Shown here piece after piece: positions 47,277 to 55,268 of a stretch of 64,000 bases of DNA. Made by a program: the position numbers and the translations under genes. Position 1 is the first letter of the stretch. Each line of letters begins with the position of its first letter. Below the pieces are notes generated by a model, which was given only the letters and a program-made list of their open reading frames with translations, did no database searches and had not been told where the DNA came from. Source of the stretch: JBBATK01 sp044224515 (lineage in GTDB: Bacteria; Bacteroidota; Ignavibacteria; Kapaibacteriales; NICIL-2); assembly GCA_044224515.1 (NCBI GenBank), contig JBGAKH010000010.1:62001-126000 (forward strand), written 5' to 3'.

Positions 47277-47626
47277 TATGCGCTTTCACAACGGCTAGTC
47301 GGATTCCTTATCTGGCTAATACCATCCAATTATCAGCTGCTTTTGGCAGAGATTTTTCTTGCCTCAGCCCTCACGAATATGCTATCATTGCACACTTGCA
47401 AAACGCGAGATTTACCGTTCACCACCTAGCGCTTTAGACGCCGGGGTGAGTGACGATACATAATGTGAAACGCCATTTGAAGACGGGCCACTTTGTGTCG
47501 TGCAGCAGTGTTGGGATCTTCAACACGCAAGCGCGCGACATAGTGTTTCTTCAATGGAATTGACGTTTCAAAACAGGACGTTGGTTTGGGTTTTACTGGT
47601 TTTCTGACACGTTACGGGGAGTAACT
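47277..47626. other. Gene-poor stretch
   Basis: No supported gene. A minus-strand frame from 47554 (TTG) to 47426 would encode 42 residues rich in Arg/His (KKHYVARLRVEDPNTAARHK); it lacks an ATG and any ribosome site, so I do not list it as a gene. Confidence 0.4.
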
Positions 47627-47878
47627 ATGGTGTACGTTCTGTATACGAGGCAGTTCGCCTTCGTAAATGCCTATCGTGTTTTTCTCAGTGCTCATAGTGA
47701 CGGAAGCTTTTGGGCCTTGATCGTCTACTGGGATAAACAACATGGAACGTCTCACGAGCGCGATGTCCTTCTGAATCTCGAGCAAATTGTTGCCGGCAGC
47801 GAAGACGCAGCACTTGCTCAAGCCACGGAGTGGATATCGAAAAAGTACAATGCCTCCATTGAGCTCGTAGAGATCTAG
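47627..47878 (+). CDS. Small hypothetical protein (83 aa)
   Basis: 83 residues. The start ATG 47627 is preceded by CGGGGAGTAACT, a good ribosome site for this window. Two short hydrophobic strands (VYVLYTRQFAFVNAYRVFL, FWALIVYWDK) precede a helical C-terminal part (LLNLEQIVAGSEDAALAQATEWISKKYN). No signal peptide, no metal motif and no family that I recognise. It stands alone upstream of the permease gene, 175 bases away. Confidence 0.6.
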   Translation: MVYVLYTRQFAFVNAYRVFLSAHSDGSFWALIVYWDKQHGTSHERDVLLNLEQIVAGSEDAALAQATEWISKKYNASIELVEI

Positions 47879-48053
47879 TACTATCAGGTTTCAAACTGAT
47901 AGTTTATGCCTAGCTTCGACAACTGCCCTCCACACACTGTTTTCGAGCTTATTCATTTCGTCTTGCCTGCCCCTTGGGCGCGGGTAGCGGAACGCGTGCT
48001 ATGTTGCGAGACAGAAAAGCCGCAAGAGGAACAATCACGAAGGACATACCGGA

Positions 48054-49409
48054 ATGATCACCGCACGACTGCGCACCTACGATCTCAGTATGCTTGTTGT
48101 CTCCATGGTTATGGGCATCGGCATTTTCCGTACACCTCAGTTGGTCGCCGCACACTCGCCATCGCTTGAACTCTTCTATGCAGCTTGGGTTGTCGGAGCA
48201 TTACTCTCTGTCTGCGGTGCACTTAGTTTTGCAGAGATCGGAACGCGCATGCCTGTTGCCGGTGGGTATTACGCAATCTTCGCAAAGTGCTATCACCCCA
48301 TGATTGCCTTTGCCATGAACTGGACGCTGGTGATCATGAACGCTGCCAGTACGGCATCCGTTGCACTCATTGGTGTGGAGTACTTTGGATCTGCATTTCT
48401 GCCTCAGATGATGCACGGTCCGTTGCGACACTACTTGGTTATCGGACTATTGCTCAGCTTGTATGGACTAAACCTTCTGGGTCTGCAAACCGGAGTGCGC
48501 GCCCAAAACATTCTCAGTTCTCTTAAACTTCTCCTTGCCTTTGTCTTGTGCGGCTCTTTGGTGTACGCTCCATGGATGCCTCAAGCCCTTGCCGACGTAC
48601 CAACGCACGTGAACAACAGTCTATCGCAAAGTAGCTCGGTACTTCCCTCTCCGTGGCTGGCATTTGGCTCTGCACTCATGCCGGTCTTCTTTAGTTATGG
48701 AGGATATCAGAGTACTATTAATCTTGGTGCCGACATACACCAACCTTCACGAACCATTCCGCGCGCAATTCTTGTTGGTATGTTTCTGATCCTTGCCGTG
48801 TATATGTGCTTGAACATGAGTTACGTACACGTTCTTGGCTTCGAGCGTGTACAAGATCACCCACTTGTGGCCTCTGCATTGGGAACGGCGATGTTTGGAC
48901 GCATCGGACAAAGCATCGTGAGCTTAGCGATTTTTGTTTCCGTCCTTGGCTTTCTGAATACTGCCTTTGTCTTCAATCCGCGTATCTGTTACGCCATGGC
49001 TCAAGAGCAGATGCTTCCGTCGTCGTTTGCTAGGGTTCATCCGTTTCGTCAAACGCAACCATTGGCTCTTAGTGTCTTTGCAGCACTCAGTATAGTAGCC
49101 TACTTGTTTCTTCGCGACTTTGAGAATATTCTCGGCTTCGTCATGTTTAATGATTGTCTGAGTCTCAGCTTTGCCGTTGCTTGTCTTTTCATCTTGCGAC
49201 GTCGCAACATCGGATCCGGATCACTCTACACCGTTCCAAGTTTGATCATTCCCTTGCTCTTCATCTGTTGCCTAGTGGGAATCCTCATAAGTATCGTCGT
49301 GAGCACACCACAGCATGCTCGAGATGGTTGTGCTGTTATTGCTGCCGGCGCCCTGCTGTATGCACTGCGTCGAGTGTACCTAAACCGACGCGGCGCGCAG
49401 AAGACGTAG
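48054..49409 (+). CDS. APC-family amino-acid permease
   Basis: 451 residues with about twelve membrane segments. Start ATG 48054 is preceded by GAAGGACATACCGG. The N-terminus follows the APC pattern with SMVMGIGIFRTP (the unwound TM1 glycine motif), LSFAEIGTRMPVAGGYYAIF in TM2, and later FFSYGGYQSTINLGADIHQPSRTIPRAI as in TM6-7 of LAT/APC transporters. Such proteins exchange or take up amino acids at the inner membrane; the substrate cannot be predicted. It is convergent with the secreted protein gene at 49449, 39 bases apart, with no terminator visible between them. Confidence 0.92.
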   Translation: MITARLRTYDLSMLVVSMVMGIGIFRTPQLVAAHSPSLELFYAAWVVGALLSVCGALSFAEIGTRMPVAGGYYAIFAKCYHPMIAFAMNWTLVIMNAASTASVALIGVEYFGSAFLPQMMHGPLRHYLVIGLLLSLYGLNLLGLQTGVRAQNILSSLKLLLAFVLCGSLVYAPWMPQALADVPTHVNNSLSQSSSVLPSPWLAFGSALMPVFFSYGGYQSTINLGADIHQPSRTIPRAILVGMFLILAVYMCLNMSYVHVLGFERVQDHPLVASALGTAMFGRIGQSIVSLAIFVSVLGFLNTAFVFNPRICYAMAQEQMLPSSFARVHPFRQTQPLALSVFAALSIVAYLFLRDFENILGFVMFNDCLSLSFAVACLFILRRRNIGSGSLYTVPSLIIPLLFICCLVGILISIVVSTPQHARDGCAVIAAGALLYALRRVYLNRRGAQKT

Positions 49410-49448
49410 ACTGTGCCGGCGAGATACATGGTTGTTGAATTCCGGTAC

Positions 49449-50651
49449 TCAGTCTTTGGGACAAAGCTTCTTACGATCGGAGAATGAACTGAGAAAAGCT
49501 TTGGCATCGTCATCGCTACGTAAACCAATATCCATGTTCGTAATACGCAGTGCAGTAGTCGCAACTCCTTCTACATATCCCATATTGAAACGATCTACGC
49601 CGATCGATGTCGCCATACGCTGCAAGCAGGATGGGATATAGACGACCTTCTCTGTATTTAAGTTCTGCGCTTCGTAGTTCTGGCAATAAGCATCGTGGTA
49701 GCTCACTGAGCTTTGGTAAGCCTTCTGTGTCCATTCGCGTAAAGACTGCTCTGCGAATGGCGTCAACACGGTCTTCGATCCGTTTTCAAAAAAGCGTGGC
49801 GACAACAGTTTGAGCATGACAGCACGCAGACGATCCGCATTGCCATTGCGGAGTACATCGTGTACGAAGCGTGCCAGATCTGCAGCAGAACTAAATTCTT
49901 TGACATCCACTGTCGGAAGATTCTTTGCTGCAGCTGCCGCTTGACGCTCAGCCATGGTGAATTGCAACGATCGCTTTTGCATGTCGCGAATCTGATCGTA
50001 GCTGTATGCTTTCTGAGAAAGAACTTTTTGATCGTCACGAGAAGTAACCATGAAACGGAGCCATGGACCCTTCACATCGTCTCTGAACATTCGCACACGA
50101 AATACTTGCTCGACCTGCGCAATGTTTGAGCCCTGCCACACCATTTCCAGAGTTGCCTTGATGCTGAGGTCCAAATTTTTGGGAGAGTCCCACGACCATT
50201 GAGGTGGATTCGCAAGATGGGGTTCTTCAATGATGTTGATTGTTTGTCCGTAGAGGTAGCCGTAAAACAATTCCCAATTGGACGAGACAAGCTTCATGAC
50301 TTCATCAGCCGAGGGCTCCGGAAGACCATCGTATTTATTATCGAGAACACGGAACTTCCAATAGGTGTACTTGTTACCGGTCTGCCATTGATACACAGCG
50401 TCACCTACAACCAACAGATTTACTCCGGCAATTCCGGAAGGACGAACAATCTCGACACCCCGCACGTATTCCCAATTTCCTAGGTCTTTGTTCCATTGCT
50501 TGGTGCCGCTCGACTTTGAAAAACGGAATTGAATGACGTCTTTGGACCCAACGTCCTTTTTTATTTGTTCTTCGCTTGGCTGCGCCAAGCAGAGTACCGT
50601 TGTGCACATAACTGCAAGCGCCAGGCGAACAAGTGTGGCGAGGTTTTTCAT
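49449..50651 (-). CDS. Unknown secreted protein
   Basis: Start set at 50651 (MKNLATLVRLALAVMCTTVLCLAQ), giving a signal peptide; AAAGGA lies about eight bases upstream. The open frame extends to 50732 without a signal. 400 residues. The mature protein begins with SEEQIKKDVGSKDVIQFRF and contains an SNTF2-like/steroid-delta-isomerase-like rhythm near the middle (ELFYGYLYGQTINII) but no clear catalytic motif. It also has a helical C-terminal part (SSAADLARFVHDVLRNGNADRLRAVMLKLL). I do not recognise the family. Two copies of a 16-base direct repeat lie upstream and may control it. Confidence 0.65.
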   Translation of the reverse strand: MKNLATLVRLALAVMCTTVLCLAQPSEEQIKKDVGSKDVIQFRFSKSSGTKQWNKDLGNWEYVRGVEIVRPSGIAGVNLLVVGDAVYQWQTGNKYTYWKFRVLDNKYDGLPEPSADEVMKLVSSNWELFYGYLYGQTINIIEEPHLANPPQWSWDSPKNLDLSIKATLEMVWQGSNIAQVEQVFRVRMFRDDVKGPWLRFMVTSRDDQKVLSQKAYSYDQIRDMQKRSLQFTMAERQAAAAAKNLPTVDVKEFSSAADLARFVHDVLRNGNADRLRAVMLKLLSPRFFENGSKTVLTPFAEQSLREWTQKAYQSSVSYHDAYCQNYEAQNLNTEKVVYIPSCLQRMATSIGVDRFNMGYVEGVATTALRITNMDIGLRSDDDAKAFLSSFSDRKKLCPKD

Positions 50652-51341
50652 CCGTGTGTCCTTTCGTGTCAGTGTCACGTTAAACGAAATATCAATATTG
50701 GGATTCGGACGGCAGGGATAGCAACCTGTCATTTGCTACCCCCGCCTAACTGCGTTTGCACAGCCTTCCGCGGTTCTAAAACCGCAGACACCCTTTTATG
50801 GGTCGGAGTCGGGCAACCTGTCATTTGCCTTCCTCTCAAGACTGTGCAAGCACAGTAATCAGCAGACCGAATCGATACAAGTTTAGGGGTGATGCATAGC
50901 CATACCACTGACACAATTTTCCATTCTTACCGAGTCTGAGCACCCTTTGCTACAGTTCAATAATGAGCGTAACCGTCTTGTGTGAAAGCACATAGCAGTA
51001 CTCGAACCGTGGCACGTCCAGACACCGAGAAAGGCCCTTTACACATCAACAATGGCACAGTGAACCTGCTCGGCGCTTGCGCCGAGCGTATCAAAAACAG
51101 TCTTGTGAGAATCGAATAAAATCGCCGAGAGTACTTGAGGAGGAACAGCCTAAAGCTCTTTTAGGAAGCACTTGAGGGAGCGCATCGTGTATCGTTTTGA
51201 GAGCCGGAATCAAGATCTCAGCATACGAGTCGGCACGCAGCAGTAGCTTGTGATGTGGAATTCACCGAGCGCGGTAACTGCATCGGTCAAGAACAACGAT
51301 TTCTTATGTGGGACTATAGGAATGTAAAGGAAGCGAGCCTA
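50652..51341. other. Intergenic region with direct repeats and a hairpin
   Basis: Contains the 16-base direct repeats described next and a hairpin GCTCGGCGC / TT / GCGCCGAGC at 51068-51087. No supported gene: the short frames have poor composition. Confidence 0.5.
50721..50828 (-). promoter_or_regulatory. Two 16-base direct repeats upstream of the secreted-protein gene
   Basis: GCAACCTGTCATTTGC occurs exactly at 50721-50736 and 50813-50828, 92 bases apart, lying 70 and 162 bases upstream of the gene that starts at 50651. Each copy has GCAA/TTGC inverted ends. Exact repetition at such spacing is compatible with a regulator's binding sites. Confidence 0.4.
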
Positions 51342-52832
51342 TCACTTTTTTTCGAACCACAGAAGCATTTCGGTGTAGTTCCGGATAATACCGGCGTACT
51401 GCGCCGGGTCAAGGTTGCTGACATCCTCACCGAAATTGTGCATCGCTTTTGCAAAGCCTTCTGTTGAGTCGTTTAGCACGGCTGCGTTCATGAAGCGGAT
51501 AAACACGCGCTCAAATTCTCCAAGGCTTTGACGTTTGGCAAGAAATCTTTTGAAGGAAAGTGTCTTCGCGAGCACAAGCTCCGTATGATCAAGGCCCCAG
51601 TGCAAGAGGATTTCGTAGAGACGTGCATAGAGGTAGATCTGTTCGCGCTCTTCAATGTGTGGTATCTCGAAGACGCGCAGCAACCACTCAAGAGCTTTGT
51701 TTTTGTTGCCGATTTTGAGGAAGCCGAGCGACATATTGAACGTGATATCTCCCTGCGTCACAATCGAAATTTGTTTGAATACTTCGAGATTCTGATCCAC
51801 CAATTGAGCATTCTCAACGACGCTTTCATAGTCTTGGTGCAGAATCATGGAGAGAAAATTTGTCTGCACGGACAGCTCGAATTTCGACACCTCAGCACCT
51901 TCGGTGCGTGATATACGTTCGACGATATAGTTTTTCACTTCATCGAAGTACTCCGCATCGCGAGTGTTGAAGCTAAAGGTTGCAATCTGTGAGAGGTACA
52001 CCATGTACATGTCGACACGGTGACGAAATGCACGTGGACTAAAACTCTCGAACATCTCGATGTTGCGTTGAATGCATTGCACCCCCTCTCGATGCTCGTT
52101 GCGACTGTGATGAGACAAAGCCTGGGCAGCATTGGCATAGGCCTTAGCCATGATCTGTCGAGCACGTTGTTCAAGTTCTTTGGCCGCAGTTATTGTGCGA
52201 GCAAACTGTTCGCGCACTTCATCGGAGCCACGCAGGCCATGTTTCTTGTAAAGCGCGAATGTCTGTCGGTTCAAGTGTAGCGCATCTTCCTCCAATTGCA
52301 TATCTCGGAGCACAGACATAATCTCTTCATGGACGCTGCTAACATCGCGAAGCATTCGAACCGCATAGCCTTCTTCAACAACCAGGATGTCAAGCAATGG
52401 TATGAGCATCTCGGTTTCATAGCACATTGACTTAGCCTGTTGCAGCAAGCGTTCATAATGCGATTCCAAACCACGATCGCGGAGGAAACGCAGATTCGAA
52501 GCCATATCATAGAGCGAGTCTTGAAGAGACTGCGAACGGTAATACGAACGCATGGCGTCGAATATGGCATCAATCAAATAGTGCTTCGTTTTCGAGTAGT
52601 ACTTCCACCCGGTCCACTGCTTAAACCGTCTGTCCAACGACCCGGCATCCAATGTTTTCATTGCCGCCATGGCATCGAACAACTTCTCGTACATACTTAA
52701 GTCGCCGTGTGCAGTGCCCGCAAAGTGGATCTTGAAGTACCGTCGTTCTGCCTTCGACAGCTTTTGAATAAGCTCGAACAACTCGTCGTTTTCGCCGATT
52801 ACGGCCGTTTTTTTCGCCTTTGCTGCTGCCAT
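51342..52832 (-). CDS. ~500-residue helical-repeat protein, paralogue of the gene at 43942
   Basis: Start set at 52832 (MAAAKAKKTAVIGEND); the open frame extends to 52883. 496 residues, no signal peptide or membrane segment. Repeated helices follow the TPR rhythm: LYDMASNLRFLRDRGLESHYERLLQQAK, VREQFARTITAAKELEQRARQIMAKAYANAAQAL, YMVYLSQIATFSFNTRDAEYFDEVKNY. The N-terminal part (FELIQKLSKAERRYFKIHFAG, SMYEKLFDAMAAM, SKTKHYLIDAIFDAMRSY) matches the layout of the protein at 43942. Function unknown; a cytoplasmic scaffold or regulator is the usual role of such folds (inference). It is divergent from the secreted-protein gene at 52963. Confidence 0.75.
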   Translation of the reverse strand: MAAAKAKKTAVIGENDELFELIQKLSKAERRYFKIHFAGTAHGDLSMYEKLFDAMAAMKTLDAGSLDRRFKQWTGWKYYSKTKHYLIDAIFDAMRSYYRSQSLQDSLYDMASNLRFLRDRGLESHYERLLQQAKSMCYETEMLIPLLDILVVEEGYAVRMLRDVSSVHEEIMSVLRDMQLEEDALHLNRQTFALYKKHGLRGSDEVREQFARTITAAKELEQRARQIMAKAYANAAQALSHHSRNEHREGVQCIQRNIEMFESFSPRAFRHRVDMYMVYLSQIATFSFNTRDAEYFDEVKNYIVERISRTEGAEVSKFELSVQTNFLSMILHQDYESVVENAQLVDQNLEVFKQISIVTQGDITFNMSLGFLKIGNKNKALEWLLRVFEIPHIEEREQIYLYARLYEILLHWGLDHTELVLAKTLSFKRFLAKRQSLGEFERVFIRFMNAAVLNDSTEGFAKAMHNFGEDVSNLDPAQYAGIIRNYTEMLLWFEKK

Positions 52833-52962
52833 GTCCCTACCGATATGAACCAAAACACTCCTGTAGACTCGGTAAAAATGCAAAAAAGTGTTTCATGCCA
52901 AGGTGATCTTTAAGCGGATGTTTGAAACAGTTCTTGTTCAACAATCCTAGCGGAGTAGACAC

Positions 52963-53565
52963 GTGCATTCACATTCGTCACCATTCACACCCCTTCTCAT
53001 CGCTGTAGTCTTGCTAGTCGGCACACGCTCTATGGCGCAAAGCAACGATAGCGCAACTGCAAAGCCGTCTACTAAATCGTCACCGTTCAACATCATACGC
53101 TCCATCGAGTCCGTTGGATCGGAAGTGTTGTCGCTGTTTGGCGTAGATGCCAACGACGACGCGAGTTCTCAAAAAGGCGGTCCTCGGGCTCGAAAGAAAA
53201 AGAGTATCAGCGTCTGGATCGAAGGAGGTCAACAAGTGTATAACGGTGACCAGCGCAGTTGCAACACGGGCAACGGGGTATGCTCATTCACGATCAGTAT
53301 GAGCGATCAGCAGCAAGGTAAGGGACAAAAAATATCCGCCTTGGCAACCTACTTTCCGCGGCAGAAGCGCGTTCAAGTTGAATTCAACTCAGCACTCGAC
53401 ACGCAATTTCAAAATGAGACAGGTAAGGTCCGATTCGTCGTTCGCCGAGCAGCCAACGATCAGTCCGACACGAATGGCACGATTGTCTTGACGAACAAAC
53501 GACTGGTCATCCGCAACGGTGAATATGAAGTGACCAACAATACCGTTTCATTCTTCATCGATTAA
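52963..53565 (+). CDS. Small secreted protein of unknown function
   Basis: 200 residues. The start is GTG 52963, needed to keep the signal peptide (SSPFTPLLIAVVLLVGTRSMAQ); no upstream ATG is in frame. After a Ser/Thr-rich linker and a basic patch (GPRARKKKSISVWI) the C-terminal ~120 residues look beta-rich: VWIEGGQQVYNGDQ, ISALATYFPRQKRVQVEF and NGEYEVTNNTVSFFID. Two Cys in SCNTGNGVCSF may form a disulfide. I do not recognise the family. It is followed by two more secreted-protein genes on the same strand and may belong to the same unit as the lipid-transfer-like protein. Confidence 0.6.
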   Translation: MHSHSSPFTPLLIAVVLLVGTRSMAQSNDSATAKPSTKSSPFNIIRSIESVGSEVLSLFGVDANDDASSQKGGPRARKKKSISVWIEGGQQVYNGDQRSCNTGNGVCSFTISMSDQQQGKGQKISALATYFPRQKRVQVEFNSALDTQFQNETGKVRFVVRRAANDQSDTNGTIVLTNKRLVIRNGEYEVTNNTVSFFID

Positions 53566-53715
53566 CCTCAAGGCTCTCGACAACTGAACCACACAGCCTC
53601 GGCGCACGTACGCAAAGGAGTTTCGGCGAGGCGAGTTGAACTCGGTTCGGAGTGTCTATCACACGCATACTTGACACATGACAACATCTGTTTCACTTTT
53701 TCGAAAGAACGCATT

Positions 53716-55110
53716 ATGAGCATACAAACCATTGCGTCGAAGTCCCTTCTCGGGGCACTGACAATCGTGACTCTGTCTTCTGCTTCACTCGCCACGGGCG
53801 ACCCACAATTGAAGCTGAACGCTGACATCGCCAAGAAAGCCCCGCTAACAACGATTTCTTTATCACAGGTTAGTATCTTCAAGAAGACACCTAAAACCTT
53901 TGTGGCAAAAGGCTTGCTGAACCCAAACACAGGCAAGTCCACCTCTGCCGACACGAACATCACGTTCACCGTGGAATCTGAAGGCAAAACGGTGACTCGC
54001 ACGATGAAGGCTAGCGAGTATTATGCGCAAGTCAACGCCAACGAACAAGAGTTCAACAAGTTGGGGTACTCTCTGTATGACGACGCTGCAACGCCGGTGC
54101 TGTTGCAGACCATGTCGCCTGACGAATCAAAACTCAACACGCAAAAAACCAATGCGCCGAAGTCGACCGGCGGCAAGCAAAGCAAAGACCAGAAGACTAA
54201 ACGCTTTGGCACATCAAGTCTCAGTATTCCTCTCACTTCGGTGCCAACACAGACAGTGCAGATTAAGCCCGGTATCATACCGGTTTCAGTAAAGCACAAC
54301 GAGCACAAGAAATGGGAGTTCGGCGACGAGAAGTCGTTCCAGGCTTACCTCGAAGTACATGCCAACGCCGAAGGTGTGTTCTACGGCTCGGAACATAGCG
54401 GTGACATTGTCGACAAGAATCACTGTTCCTTCCACGCAGACGGTACTCTGGGTGCAGCCGTACTGGGAGCCAACTTCAAAATCTTAGAAGCAAACGCTGA
54501 CTTCAACTGTCCGGAAAACAACGGCTCCCTTACTGCCAAAGCCAACATTACCGTGCTTGGTCAATCCGTATGGAATCTAAACGAGAAAGCGCCGACAAGT
54601 TGGAACCGTCACGACGAATTCAGCAAGAAGGCAAGCTATGGCGTTCCCTTCCGTGTACCGGTCGGACCGATTTCTGTGAAGGGTGAAGTTGGAGTAACAG
54701 GTACCGTAGGCTTCCGCTATGATGTATCGCTTAGCCGTAGTGGTCTCAGTGCAACAGGCACACCCTTCGCAAACGTTACGGGATATGGCGAAGCGGGCGT
54801 CGACATTCTGGTAGCCGGCGCAGGTGTTGGCGCGTCTATCACAGTGTGCAATGCCGAGGTCGACTTGTCGAACAACATGACCATCAAATGGAGCGGAAAC
54901 AAACTGAATCTGCAAGATGATTTCAGCGTGGACTACGATGTTCATTTTCTTGACGGACGCATGTATTGCTACGCTTATGTTGTCGTTCCGAACTTCAGCA
55001 TCACCAATCCTTTCGTCAAAAAGCGCTTTGAACACAACTTCTTCAAGTGGTCCGGTTATCAGCTAAGCGGTAATATTGTAAACCTCAGTAAGACTATCTC
55101 TATTCAGTAG
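53716..55110 (+). CDS. Secreted beta-rich protein of unknown function
   Basis: Start chosen at ATG 53716 (MSIQTIASKSLLGALTIVTL), giving a signal peptide ending near SSASLA; an upstream in-frame codon at 53671 adds residues without a signal. 464 residues. After a Lys/Thr-rich region with DPQLKLNADI and LSQVSIFKKTPKTFV comes a linker (KSTGGKQSKDQKTK). The second half is beta-rich with alternating strands: SFQAYLEVHANAEGVFYG, KGEVGVTGTVGFRYDVSL, AGVDILVAGAGVGASITV and YDVHFLDGRMYCYAYVVV, ending in FFKWSGYQLSGNIV. The alternation could form a large beta-sheet or barrel-like wall. No family recognised. It directly precedes the vitellogenin/MTP-like gene by 158 bases. Confidence 0.65.
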   Translation: MSIQTIASKSLLGALTIVTLSSASLATGDPQLKLNADIAKKAPLTTISLSQVSIFKKTPKTFVAKGLLNPNTGKSTSADTNITFTVESEGKTVTRTMKASEYYAQVNANEQEFNKLGYSLYDDAATPVLLQTMSPDESKLNTQKTNAPKSTGGKQSKDQKTKRFGTSSLSIPLTSVPTQTVQIKPGIIPVSVKHNEHKKWEFGDEKSFQAYLEVHANAEGVFYGSEHSGDIVDKNHCSFHADGTLGAAVLGANFKILEANADFNCPENNGSLTAKANITVLGQSVWNLNEKAPTSWNRHDEFSKKASYGVPFRVPVGPISVKGEVGVTGTVGFRYDVSLSRSGLSATGTPFANVTGYGEAGVDILVAGAGVGASITVCNAEVDLSNNMTIKWSGNKLNLQDDFSVDYDVHFLDGRMYCYAYVVVPNFSITNPFVKKRFEHNFFKWSGYQLSGNIVNLSKTISIQ

Positions 55111-55268
55111 TCAAGCAACAAGTGAACATGGACTTGCCCGTGGATCGCAGATGCTCGACTCATAGTGTAGTGACCTTGTCTTCAGTACTGAACTCTGAAT
55201 ACAATCCGGGGCTGTACAATGGAGGAAGATAGACATTATCATTTCGAGCTTTACTCTTCGCTATCATC

